From: a virus | Length of the DNA: 21,076 bases | Virus record (IMG/VR): IMGVR_UViG_3300030098_002629 | Coordinates: 1 to 21,076 of that record | Reading direction: 5' to 3' (one strand) | In this document: piece after piece, positions 1 through 5,976 of the stretch | How positions within the stretch are numbered: position 1 is the stretch's first letter | Layout of the letters: each line of letters begins with the position of its first letter | The notes under the pieces: model-generated | Told to the model about the DNA's origin: nothing | The model's database searches: none | What the model saw: only the letters and a program-made list of their open reading frames with translations | Program-made: the position numbers and the translations under genes

Positions 1-504
1 GCAAAAGAAAACTCAAAAAACCCTTTCTTCAAGTCAAGCTATGCCGATCTTGGATCAGTATGGGACTCTGTTCGTAAGCTACTAGCAGATAACGAGTTAG
101 CAATTATTCAAATGCCTACTGATGTAGGTGGTGTAACAACAATCCTATCACATTCTAGTGGAGAGTACCTAGCATCAACATGTTATATACCTGCAAAAGA
201 AGATGCACATGGTGTAGGCTCTGCTATATCTTATGCTAGAAGGTACGCACTTGCATCATTTGTTGGTGTAGTTACAGGAGATGATGATGATGGCAACATG
301 GCTGTTAAAGGTACTCGTATGAGTTCAAATAAGAAAATTACATCTAAACCTAAGCTAACGGACTCTCAATACAAGAGTATGATGAAGGCTATTGAGGATG
401 GTAAAGGTAGTGTAGTAGAGCAAAAGATGGCTGGATACACTATGACTAAGAATCAACAAGATAATCTTGATAAAGTCCTTAAAATATCTAAGACTTTAGT
501 GTAA
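1..504 (+). CDS. erf: ERF-family single-strand annealing recombinase (5' partial)
   Basis: The reading frame is open from the first base, so the N-terminus lies outside the window; the first in-window ATG at 112 is internal. ERF-family proteins bind single-stranded DNA and anneal complementary strands in phage recombination, acting in the cytoplasm. The visible part starts with NPFFKSSYADLGSVWDSVR, the usual ERF opening. It continues with a GGV...THSSGE-like strand (here ILSHSSGEYL) and the family hallmark GSAISYARRYALAS at nt 217-258, followed by the acidic GDDDDGN. The C-terminal 60 residues are Lys-rich and non-conserved, as expected for the variable tail. The stop overlaps the next start (TAATG), which couples it to an exonuclease VIII-like nuclease, the usual partner of an annealing protein. 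Family assignment is secure; the exact length is unknown. Confidence 0.93.
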   Translation, partial: AKENSKNPFFKSSYADLGSVWDSVRKLLADNELAIIQMPTDVGGVTTILSHSSGEYLASTCYIPAKEDAHGVGSAISYARRYALASFVGVVTGDDDDGNMAVKGTRMSSNKKITSKPKLTDSQYKSMMKAIEDGKGSVVEQKMAGYTMTKNQQDNLDKVLKISKTLV

Positions 505-1271
505 TGAGTTTAGATAAGTTTATAAAGAAACTAGTCGATGACTCCTTTTATTACTCTGACTACGAGTTTGTAACGAACTCGCAGTTAGGGTTAATAAAGA
601 AGGATGTTAGAACTTATAAGATGATGAGGGATAATCCTGAACTTAACAAGGAGACTATGCCTATGATCTTTGGTAGAGCATATCATGTAGCTATGTTAGA
701 GCCTAATGACTTTAACAATAAAGTTTTAGTTTTTGATTCTGCTACAAGAACTACTAAAGGCTTTAAAGAGTTCAAAGAAAATAACCCTAAAGCACCTACA
801 ATAATCTTACAAAAAGAATACGATAAGATTATGTATATGCAAGATGTATTATTTAGTCATTCTGAAGTTAGAGATCTTCTTCAATCAGAAGGAGAGAGGG
901 AGATAGCTAACGCTTGGAAGGATGATGATACAAATGTTTTCTGTAAGGGTAAAGCAGACTATCGTAATGATAAGTTGTTGGTAGACTTAAAAACTACTGC
1001 AGATGGTAGCTTCTATGGATTCTCTAACTCTTGTAAGAAGTATGGATATGATAGACAATCAGCCTTTTATATGGATGGTTTTGGTTGTGATGAGTTTGTA
1101 TTTATAACTCAGGAAAAAGAGAGACCTTATAATGTTTCTATATTTTATGCTGGAGATGAGTTTGTAAAGAGGGGTAGACAAGAGTATAAGTATCTACTAG
1201 ATGTTTACAGAAGATTCTTCATAGATAACGAGGAGATCGTTGAACAACATTTAATAATGGAAACGCTATGA
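504..1271 (+). CDS. Exonuclease VIII-like PD-(D/E)XK nuclease (DUF3799 type)
   Basis: Likely a 5'-3' double-strand DNA exonuclease that makes the single-stranded ends used by the upstream ERF protein. The 255 residues carry the DUF3799/RecE-like motifs in order: FGRAYHVAMLEP (about 56-67), EREIANAW (131-138), KGKADY (148-153) supplying the first Asp, DLKTT (161-165) supplying the second acidic residue and Lys, and YDRQSAFY (182-189), the Q-x3-Y motif that packs against the active site. The length is typical of stand-alone phage members rather than long RecE. The ATG shares one base with the ERF stop, and the 3' end overlaps the next gene by four bases (ATGA), indicating translational coupling. 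All catalytic positions look intact. An alternative is a Cas4/RecB-like nuclease, but the Q-x3-Y block and the neighbour favour RecE-like. Confidence 0.88.
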   Translation: MSLDKFIKKLVDDSFYYSDYEFVTNSQLGLIKKDVRTYKMMRDNPELNKETMPMIFGRAYHVAMLEPNDFNNKVLVFDSATRTTKGFKEFKENNPKAPTIILQKEYDKIMYMQDVLFSHSEVRDLLQSEGEREIANAWKDDDTNVFCKGKADYRNDKLLVDLKTTADGSFYGFSNSCKKYGYDRQSAFYMDGFGCDEFVFITQEKERPYNVSIFYAGDEFVKRGRQEYKYLLDVYRRFFIDNEEIVEQHLIMETL

Positions 1272-1477
1272 CATTGAAAGATAAATTAAAAGAAAGTAAA
1301 ATATACAAGCCTTGGCTTGCAGAAAGATTAGGGTTAAGCCGACCTACCCTAGACAAATACTTAGAGAAACCTGATGAGTTTAAAGTTAAACATCTTAGAA
1401 GGATTGCTAAGTATATAAAAACAACAGAAAGGAAGGCACTAGTTAATTATTTTATAAAAGCTGAAAGCTATGAGTAA
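1268..1477 (+). CDS. Small helix-turn-helix DNA-binding protein
   Basis: A 69-residue protein with one helix-turn-helix. KPWLAERLGLSRPTLDKYLE (14-33) has the first helix, a Gly-centred turn and a Ser-Arg-Pro-Thr recognition helix, in the style of the Cro/C1 (XRE) fold. The following DEFKVKHLRRIAKYI would form the fourth and fifth helices. The start ATG overlaps the nuclease stop by four bases, and the stop overlaps the next gene by eight. It therefore sits within a recombination and replication operon rather than a lysogeny switch. It could be an autoregulator of this operon or bind an origin; the sequence does not decide. No dimerisation domain is apparent. Confidence 0.75.
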   Translation: MTLKDKLKESKIYKPWLAERLGLSRPTLDKYLEKPDEFKVKHLRRIAKYIKTTERKALVNYFIKAESYE

Positions 1478-1742
1478 CAAAACAAAAGAAAAAATCTACG
1501 TTGGAAACGGAGTAGAAAAATTTGATGGAGATTTAGTACAGTTCTCTTTGAATTTAACTAAATTGAAACAAGAAGCTGGAGATTATATCTTCGATGGTAA
1601 AACAGGTGATAAATTTGTAACCTTAAAGGTTGTAAAAAAACGTAATGGTGCTGATGATTATGGTAAAACACACTACGTTGAGGTAGACACTTGGAAACCT
1701 GAAGCTAAGAAAGAAGCAGTAGCTGACGACTTACCATTCTAA
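1470..1742 (+). CDS. Small SSB-like protein with SSB-type C-terminal tip
   Basis: A 90-residue protein with an apparently beta-rich body and a charged linker (KPEAKKEA), ending exactly in VADDLPF. The end matches the acidic amphipathic tip of bacterial SSB (DDDIPF/DDDLPF type), which recruits recombination and replication enzymes. The body is shorter than a canonical OB-fold SSB (about 110 residues plus tail) and shows no clear SSB signature, so an OB fold is not established. Position between the ERF/exonuclease pair and the loader/helicase pair agrees with a single-strand binding role. It overlaps the upstream HTH gene by eight bases and is followed by a structured non-coding stretch. An alternative is a small adaptor that only mimics the SSB tail. 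Confidence 0.6.
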   Translation: MSNKTKEKIYVGNGVEKFDGDLVQFSLNLTKLKQEAGDYIFDGKTGDKFVTLKVVKKRNGADDYGKTHYVEVDTWKPEAKKEAVADDLPF

Positions 1743-1744
1743 TT

Positions 1745-1848
1745 TAAAAGAGGCTGGCGTATGAAGATTTTTCTTGTATAAGTGTACGTCTATTGAGGTA
1801 GATCTTATGTGTCTACCGCCAGTATGCAAGTCAGCCTCTTTTATTTTT
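1745..1848 (+). ncRNA. Branched, terminator-like structured RNA element
   Basis: An outer stem pairs 1745-1758 with 1830-1843 (14 bp, one G-U) and is followed by TTTTATTTTT, as in an intrinsic terminator. The roughly 70-nt apex folds further. GGTAGA (1797-1802) pairs with TCTACC (1812-1817). A weaker arm forms around AAGA (1764-1767) and TCTT (1772-1775). Two competing pairings exist: TCTAT (1789-1793) with GTAGA (1798-1802), and CTGGC (1754-1758) with GCCAG (1818-1822). A tiny ORF (ATG at 1761, six codons, TAA) lies inside. It could be a terminator with an elaborate loop, an attenuator before the helicase-loader gene, or a small RNA. The pairing is seen directly; function is inferred. Confidence 0.5.
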
Positions 1849-1866
1849 AAACAACCAAAAAAAACT
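1846..1866 (+). repeat. Leader motif TTAAACAACCAAAAAA, copy 1
   Basis: An A-rich leader that starts immediately after the U-tract of the preceding hairpin and runs into the ATG at 1867. The 16-nt core TTAAACAACCAAAAAA recurs at 6883-6898, also just downstream of a terminator hairpin and just before an ATG-Ala/Asn-type start. In a host that does not rely on Shine-Dalgarno pairing, such an unstructured A-rich leader probably serves as a ribosome landing site. The repeat is seen directly; the role is inferred. Confidence 0.55.
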
Positions 1867-2361
1867 ATGAAGTACAGAATATCAGACACAGACATTATAA
1901 GTATAGATAAGGTAGAATTTATTGAGGTAGATGGTAGTTGTATAAACTTTCACACCTCAACTAATACACACCGATCTGTATATAATAACGAGATAGAATC
2001 TAGTTGTGTTTTTAATAATATTGTTAATCACTTTAACACTATAGATTTAAGGCTCACTGGAAAGTCTAAGCCTAAGACTGAAAATCAAAGAAAAGAAAAA
2101 GCATTTGAGATGTTTTGGAATTTGTATGATTACAAAAAAGACAAACCCAACACAAGGAAATCGTTTATGAATTTAACCTTAAATGAAATGGGAGAGGCGA
2201 TAAAAGGAGTTAAGGTTTATGTTGAATCAACACCTGATAGAACTTATAGAAAGTTTCCTAGAACTTGGCTTAATTCTAGAGGATGGGAAGATGAAGTTAA
2301 TGTAAATAAAAAGAAATCTAACCGATACGTTAAACCTAAATATATTACAGATGAAAGATAA
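1867..2361 (+). CDS. Helicase-loader / replisome-organiser-like protein
   Basis: A 164-residue protein. The C-terminal half matches the domain common in phage replisome organisers and DnaC-like loaders: FEMFWNLYDYKKDKPNTRKSF (about 80-100; the Trp-x-x-Tyr and basic pair are typical), then TWLNSRGWEDE (133-143), equivalent to the family's 'tWLn..rWeDe' end. The N-terminal 60 residues form an unrecognised beta-rich segment. The frame is open upstream to an ATG at 1774, but that extension would be encoded by the hairpin element, so the ATG at 1867, preceded by the A-rich leader, is preferred. It overlaps the DnaB-like helicase gene by 11 bases, which fits a role in bringing that helicase to the phage origin. 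Function is by family resemblance, not proven. Confidence 0.68.
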   Translation: MKYRISDTDIISIDKVEFIEVDGSCINFHTSTNTHRSVYNNEIESSCVFNNIVNHFNTIDLRLTGKSKPKTENQRKEKAFEMFWNLYDYKKDKPNTRKSFMNLTLNEMGEAIKGVKVYVESTPDRTYRKFPRTWLNSRGWEDEVNVNKKKSNRYVKPKYITDER

Positions 2362-3673
2362 TATGGATATGGAGATGAGGCTTATCGGTAAGATAATGTC
2401 TAGTCCAAGAGACTATTACGACTGTCATAGCCTTATATCTGAGGAGATATTTACCGATCCTTTAAATAGGAAGATATATAAAGTTGTATCTGAAAGGCTA
2501 GACAAAGGTGATAAAGTTGATATGATTATAATATCATCTGCTATTAAAGATCCTCTTGTGGACCTCAGGGTAGCTGAGTGCATGAGTTCTGATCATTATG
2601 CTTACATAACAAAGAACATGGTTCTATATTTATCTCAAGAGGATAAAAAGATAAGACTTAAAAAACTAGCAGAGCTTACTACAAAGAAGATTGATAATGG
2701 TGATGACTTATTTAACGTTATAGAGTTCGTAGAAGAGCAAATGAAGTCTATATCTGAGGTCAGGGGTAGTGACATACCTGATATTAAAAAGCAATTAAAG
2801 ACACTGCATGATGATATAAGAAGAAGAATGGACTCTGAAAACATGGTTGGTCTACCTACAGGATTTCAATCAGTAGACAAGTTCACTGGTGGGTGGCAAG
2901 AGACTGATTTTATTGTTATTGGTGGTGCTTCATCTATGGGTAAGACATCACTTGGTTTAGCCTTCTGCTATAACTGTGCTAAGGTAGGTATTCCATCTGC
3001 AGTATTCTCTTACGAGATGGGGGATACTCAGTTACTACAAAGATTAGTTTCCTTAGAGAGTGAGGTTAATAACAGGTACATAATGAAGGGTGCATTAGAG
3101 AGTGGAGAGCTTAACAGAGTTGATAAGGCTATAGGAAAGCTAGAGGGTGTTAATCTGTTTATAGATGAGTGTAAGGATTCATCTCTTAGGTATCTTCTTA
3201 ATAAGATAAGACAGTACGTTATAACCAAAGATGTTAAGTTTGTTCTTGTAGATTACTTGCAACTTGTTAAGGGTAGTGGTACATCTAGAGAGCAAGAGGT
3301 TGCTATGGTGGCTCGTGAGTTAAAAAACTTAGCTAAGGAGTTAAACATAACAATAGTAGCTCTGTCACAACTTAGTAGAGGTGTAGAACGTAGAGATGGT
3401 TGTAGACCTAGCCTATCTGATCTTCGTGAAAGTGGAGAGATAGAACAGGCATCTGATATTGTTATGCTTGTATACAGACCTGAATACTATGGTATTATGT
3501 CTGATGATAGTGGAAAGTCTACCGAAGGCCTTGTGGACCTTATATTTGCTAAAGGTAGGAATATAGGAACTGGCACACTACCTCTTAAGTTTAAGAAAGA
3601 GTACACTAAGTTTATAGACCCTCAGGATTATACTGAGAAGTTTATATCTGCTCAACCATCAGAATCTTTTTAG
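2351..3673 (+). CDS. dnaB: DnaB-type replicative DNA helicase
   Basis: A hexameric 5'-3' helicase that unwinds DNA at the phage fork. The 440 residues match DnaB in length. The N-terminal domain (1-100) includes the DPLNRKIYKVV stretch. A linker precedes LPTGFQSVDKFTGGW (168-182), the start of the RecA-like domain. Walker A is GASSMGKT (192-199), Walker B FVLVDYLQL (297-305) and motif H3 VALSQLSRGVERR (336-348). The RPEYY (376-380) and AKGRNIGTG (400-408) motifs contribute the arginine finger and DNA contacts. All key residues are present. No intein is seen. A second ATG at 2363, just after the upstream stop, could be the true start, shortening the protein by four residues. The loader-like gene directly upstream completes a helicase module; no primase is seen in the window. 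Confidence 0.95.
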   Translation: MKDNMDMEMRLIGKIMSSPRDYYDCHSLISEEIFTDPLNRKIYKVVSERLDKGDKVDMIIISSAIKDPLVDLRVAECMSSDHYAYITKNMVLYLSQEDKKIRLKKLAELTTKKIDNGDDLFNVIEFVEEQMKSISEVRGSDIPDIKKQLKTLHDDIRRRMDSENMVGLPTGFQSVDKFTGGWQETDFIVIGGASSMGKTSLGLAFCYNCAKVGIPSAVFSYEMGDTQLLQRLVSLESEVNNRYIMKGALESGELNRVDKAIGKLEGVNLFIDECKDSSLRYLLNKIRQYVITKDVKFVLVDYLQLVKGSGTSREQEVAMVARELKNLAKELNITIVALSQLSRGVERRDGCRPSLSDLRESGEIEQASDIVMLVYRPEYYGIMSDDSGKSTEGLVDLIFAKGRNIGTGTLPLKFKKEYTKFIDPQDYTEKFISAQPSESF

Positions 3674-3675
3674 TT

Positions 3676-3765
3676 ATGGAGTGGAATTTTAAAACGATAA
3701 CGGACTTTATTATGGGCATTATATTTATTTTTTGGTTTATAGAAAAAATAATAAATAAAAAGTAA
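3676..3765 (+). CDS. 29-aa single-span membrane peptide
   Basis: A short ORF between the helicase stop (three bases upstream) and the next start (five bases downstream), filling an otherwise empty gap. It encodes 29 residues: a short polar N-terminus with Trp, a hydrophobic core IMGIIFIFWFI (about 12-22) and a basic C-terminus EKIINKK. This fits a single membrane-spanning peptide with the C-terminus in the cytoplasm. The spacing matches the packed operon style, which is the main reason to accept it. Function unknown. Confidence 0.5.
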   Translation: MEWNFKTITDFIMGIIFIFWFIEKIINKK

Positions 3766-3770
3766 ACTCA

Positions 3771-4034
3771 ATGAGAAAAGAAATATATCACGCTACAGTT
3801 CACTACAGATGGAGAACATTAAGATTTGTAAAGGGAGTCGAAAAGGCTGCTAAGAAATGGAAAAAAGCTACTCACAGAACATGTATTACTGAGCTTGATC
3901 CTGAAAAATTACAGAATGTTAAACACTTTGTCAGGGGGTTAGAGATAAAACATAAATCAACTAACGACATACAAATAAAAATAGATAGCGTAACTGATTA
4001 TGAGTTTATATGTATGTCACATGATGTTCATTAA
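3771..4034 (+). CDS. Hypothetical basic protein, 87 aa
   Basis: Not recognised. The N-terminal half is strongly basic and aromatic (HATVHYRWRTLRFVKG, then KAAKKWKKATHR), suggesting nucleic-acid binding. The C-terminal half (IQIKIDSVTDYEFICMS) looks like beta strands. It begins five bases after the small membrane peptide and ends 11 bases before the zinc-ribbon gene, so it is probably co-transcribed with the helicase. No catalytic motif is visible. Confidence 0.7.
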   Translation: MRKEIYHATVHYRWRTLRFVKGVEKAAKKWKKATHRTCITELDPEKLQNVKHFVRGLEIKHKSTNDIQIKIDSVTDYEFICMSHDVH

Positions 4035-4045
4035 AAGATATACAT

Positions 4046-4237
4046 ATGAAATTATATTGTAAAAATTGTGAAAAAACAACTGAAGTTAGTAAATTTACAA
4101 TGAAAGTCATTGATAATAAGGTTATTAAGCCTGAATCAATTTGCAGTTGTGGAGAACAAATGCAAGATATTTCAACTTACGATGGATTTGGTGGAATAAT
4201 AAAGAGACCAGGTGGTAAAGTAAGAGGTAAAAAATAG
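4046..4237 (+). CDS. Small zinc-ribbon protein
   Basis: A 63-residue protein with two cysteine pairs, CKNC (5-8) and CSC (33-35), about 24 residues apart. This arrangement fits a zinc ribbon whose knuckles clamp a beta hairpin. The C-terminus GFGGIIKRPGGKVRGKK is Gly/Lys-rich, as in nucleic-acid-binding tails, and similar small CxxC...CxC proteins with a 'GFGGI.KRPGG' end occur in other marine phages. It lies within the run of small genes after the helicase. Zinc binding is inferred from cysteine spacing; the target is unknown. Confidence 0.7.
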   Translation: MKLYCKNCEKTTEVSKFTMKVIDNKVIKPESICSCGEQMQDISTYDGFGGIIKRPGGKVRGKK

Positions 4238-4255
4238 TAATTAAATTTTATAACT

Positions 4256-4444
4256 ATGAAAGACTTTAAAACAATTCAGTGGGGTTGGGAACAACAAACT
4301 CCAATGGGCATGAGAAGTGAAGAGCATATAGCTTTTTTACTTAAAAGGTACAACGAAGGTAAACCTGAATCAGAACACGTAACAACAATGGCTCAGTTAA
4401 ACAGAGCTTTATTAAAAGAAGAGTCAGAAAATTTGAATAGTTAA
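4256..4444 (+). CDS. Hypothetical 62-aa protein
   Basis: Not recognised. It is soluble and helical in appearance, with a Trp-rich start (TIQWGWEQQTP) and an amphipathic C-terminal half (TTMAQLNRALLKEESENL). It has an A/T-rich upstream start and tight spacing to the zinc-ribbon gene (18 bases). The 29-base spacer that follows is a low-complexity TTAAATTAA-type repeat before the next start. Confidence 0.65.
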   Translation: MKDFKTIQWGWEQQTPMGMRSEEHIAFLLKRYNEGKPESEHVTTMAQLNRALLKEESENLNS

Positions 4445-4473
4445 ATTAAGTTAAACAATTAAATTAAATTAAA

Positions 4474-4743
4474 ATGATCGTAGTAGCGATAACAGTCGTC
4501 TGCGTTATATTTATTCTTATAGCGTGGGACATGGTAAAGTATTCTAAAAAAATTAAAGAAAGTGAAAGACATAATAACAGAGTTCTTGAAGATCTCAAGA
4601 GAGAAAAATCTAAGACTAAGCGTAGTACAAAGGTTTCTGAAGATCAAGTATCGAATAAACGTAAGTATAAGAGTGCTAAAAAGAAGGCTGTCGAATCTAA
4701 AGTAAATAAAAATGCAGGAAGAAATAAGAAAAAAATGCGATGA
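4474..4743 (+). CDS. Membrane-anchored, Lys-rich coiled-coil protein
   Basis: An 89-residue protein with one N-terminal transmembrane segment (IVVAITVVCVIFILIAW, about 2-18). A long, very basic helical tail follows, rich in Lys, Arg and Glu, with coiled-coil character at about 22-50. The positive charge after the membrane span places the tail in the cytoplasm. Architecture resembles an inner-membrane spanin, but a spanin's tail would face the periplasm and none of the neighbours is a lysis gene, so that reading is not favoured. It could tether nucleic acid to the membrane. The last 32 bases overlap the next gene in another frame. Confidence 0.62.
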   Translation: MIVVAITVVCVIFILIAWDMVKYSKKIKESERHNNRVLEDLKREKSKTKRSTKVSEDQVSNKRKYKSAKKKAVESKVNKNAGRNKKKMR

Positions 4744-5071
4744 GATCAGGGATTTATTAATAGAAAAGAATAAATCTTACGGCAACTCAGTTTTTGATAA
4801 AGGAGTTTTATTTAATGTTGATCCTATGTACGCCATCCAAGCTCGTATAAACGACAAGCTGAACCGTATAAAAAGTAAGGAGACTTACATGAGTGAGAAT
4901 GATCTCATGGATCTTACAGGTTACCTTATACTTCTTCAAGTTTACATGGATGAAGTAGATAGAAGAATGAGTGAAACTATTAAGTCTGCAGAAAAGTACG
5001 AAGAAAATGAGACACCATTTAGTTATGATTGGGTAAGTTACGAAGAAGATGAGACTGGAACCCCGATTTGA
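4712..5071 (+). CDS. Nmad1/DUF1599 nucleotide-modification-associated protein
   Basis: A 119-residue all-helical protein with the DUF1599 (Nmad1) pattern: LLIEKNKSYGNSVFDKG (about 15-31; the E-K-N-x-x-Y-G-N-S block is the hallmark), IQARINDKLNRIKS (42-55) and ENDLMDLTGYLILLQ (62-76). The acidic and basic positions resemble the metal and nucleotide site of MazG-type NTP pyrophosphohydrolases. Family members accompany modified-base pathways in phages, hence the name, and may process nucleotides. No base-modifying enzyme (thymidylate synthase homologue, glycosyltransferase, queuosine genes) is visible in this window, so a modification pathway is not shown here. The C-terminal 25 residues are acidic. 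It overlaps the upstream gene by 32 bases and the downstream gene by 23 bases. Confidence 0.8.
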   Translation: MQEEIRKKCDEIRDLLIEKNKSYGNSVFDKGVLFNVDPMYAIQARINDKLNRIKSKETYMSENDLMDLTGYLILLQVYMDEVDRRMSETIKSAEKYEENETPFSYDWVSYEEDETGTPI

Positions 5072-5492
5072 AAGTAAAGAAGATAGGCAACGAGAAGCTG
5101 AAACTCTTCGTATACTATTAGAGGGTAAAGATTTAACCTTTGAGCAGCTAGATAAGTACGCACCAGTAGATGCTGAGATTATAGACAACAAAACCATGAA
5201 GGTTATTTCTCTTTGTGAGGTTAAAACTATGAGTCTTAACATGAAAGACATACAAAGAGTTAGAACTTCAGTTAGAAAAATACAGCATTGTCAAAAAGAA
5301 GCACTTCAAAAGCAACTACCTTTATGTATAGCTTGGAGATTTCTAGATGGAATTGGTTATATTTGGATGCACGAAATAACAAAAGCCACAGTTGAGTGGG
5401 GTGGCATGAAAAACCCACGACCAGGATCTATATGGGATAGAGAATTATTATTCTATATAGATTTAGATTTACTAACTATAATTAAATTTTAG
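5049..5492 (+). CDS. Putative PD-(D/E)XK nuclease-like protein, 147 aa
   Basis: No family is recognised with certainty, but the core looks like a PD-(D/E)XK nuclease: a helix with Glu17, then PVDAEII (39-45) with Asp41, a beta strand, and CEVKT (56-60) giving Glu57-x-Lys59. A basic helix (MKDIQRVRTSVRKIQHCQKEA) and strands (LCIAWRFLDGIGYIWM) follow, as expected of the fold. It may cut DNA structures during replication or recombination, or take part in host DNA degradation. The start overlaps the Nmad1 gene by 23 bases in another frame, and the next gene begins two bases after its stop. Confidence 0.55.
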   Translation: MRLEPRFESKEDRQREAETLRILLEGKDLTFEQLDKYAPVDAEIIDNKTMKVISLCEVKTMSLNMKDIQRVRTSVRKIQHCQKEALQKQLPLCIAWRFLDGIGYIWMHEITKATVEWGGMKNPRPGSIWDRELLFYIDLDLLTIIKF

Positions 5493-5494
5493 AA

Positions 5495-5686
5495 ATGAAC
5501 AAGCAACAAAAAGATCAAGAGCAACAGTACAAGTATTTAAAGTTTGACTGTGAGATGAGAGCTAGAGTATTAGAGATAGCCTCAGGACTATCAACAAGTA
5601 AGAATGCTAAATCTCTTTTAGAGAATGCAGATAAACTTGCTAAATACGTTTTTGGCATACCAACTCCTCCAAAAGAAAAGAAATAA
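5495..5686 (+). CDS. Hypothetical 63-aa helical protein
   Basis: Not recognised. It is Gln- and Lys-rich at the N-terminus, followed by two predicted helices (CEMRARVLEIASGL and KSLLENADKLAKYVF), with a short Pro/Lys tail. The pattern resembles small phage helical-hairpin proteins of unknown function. It begins two bases after the nuclease-like gene and is the last gene before a 30-base gap with a possible promoter. Confidence 0.6.
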   Translation: MNKQQKDQEQQYKYLKFDCEMRARVLEIASGLSTSKNAKSLLENADKLAKYVFGIPTPPKEKK

Positions 5687-5690
5687 TTCG

Positions 5691-5698
5691 TATCTTGC
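5691..5698 (+). promoter_or_regulatory. Weak promoter-like box TATCTTGC
   Basis: TATCTTGC lies 26 bases before the ATG at 5717 and resembles the Bacteroidetes -7 box TAnnTTTG with one T missing. No -33 TTTG is present at the usual distance. A similar TATCTTAG precedes the gene at 5977. The shared sequence suggests, but does not prove, separate transcription of these genes. Confidence 0.25.
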
Positions 5699-5716
5699 AG
5701 GCTACAATAATATAGC

Positions 5717-5956
5717 ATGGCAAGTAAAAGCACTAAGCATTACAAAAAGAATAAGGAGTCGTATAATAAGAAAAAAAAGTACGACTCCGAATATTCTTCA
5801 TCTGAACAGAGAAAGAAGTATCGTGTTAAGCTAAACCTTTTTAACAGAAAGAATGGTAAGAAAGGTGATGGAAAAGATGCCTCGCACACTAAGTCTGGCA
5901 AACTTGTTTTAGAGAGTCAGTCCAAAAATAGGGCTAGGAATAGAGGTAAGAAGTAA
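5717..5956 (+). CDS. Very basic small protein with vestigial HNH-like core
   Basis: A 79-residue protein that is more than a third Lys and Arg. The segment KKGDGKDASHTKSGKLVLES resembles the 'KGDGKDvdHk.G' core of small HNH-type proteins common in marine phages, where Asp-x-Asp-His is the catalytic pair. Here the second Asp is replaced (D-A-S-H), and the end QSKNRARNRGKK keeps the basic 'kNR' signature. It may bind nucleic acid; nuclease activity is doubtful. Codons are strongly A-rich, like its neighbours. It lies between two nuclease genes and is preceded by a 30-base gap. Confidence 0.65.
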   Translation: MASKSTKHYKKNKESYNKKKKYDSEYSSSEQRKKYRVKLNLFNRKNGKKGDGKDASHTKSGKLVLESQSKNRARNRGKK

Positions 5957-5964
5957 TTATTTCA

Positions 5965-5972
5965 TATCTTAG
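5965..5972 (+). promoter_or_regulatory. Weak promoter-like box TATCTTAG
   Basis: TATCTTAG differs from TAnnTTTG at one position, lies five bases before the ATG at 5977, and mirrors TATCTTGC at 5691. The closeness to the start would give a nearly leaderless transcript. No -33 element is seen. Confidence 0.2.
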
Positions 5973-5976
5973 CTTA

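Noticed and set aside
1268-1477. Lysogeny repressor
   Set aside because: It is embedded with overlapping ends in a replication operon, has no divergent partner or operators, and no integrase is visible.
1774-1866. N-terminal extension of the helicase-loader-like ORF from the ATG at 1774
   Set aside because: The extra 31 codons are encoded by the hairpin element and U-tract, and the ATG at 1867 has the A-rich leader.
4445-4473. TTAAATTAA-type low-complexity spacer as an origin or binding array
   Set aside because: It is only 29 bases of AT-rich spacer with imperfect repeats; nothing more is supported.
4474-4743. Inner-membrane spanin
   Set aside because: The charge pattern puts the tail in the cytoplasm, and there is no outer spanin, holin or endolysin nearby.
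4808-5251. 147-aa minus-strand ORF
   Set aside because: It lies opposite the Nmad1 and nuclease genes, which have clear motifs; its own composition looks like an antisense shadow.
5625-5834. 69-aa plus-strand ORF overlapping two genes
   Set aside because: It is in another frame across the 5686-5717 gap and conflicts with two better ORFs; no motif.
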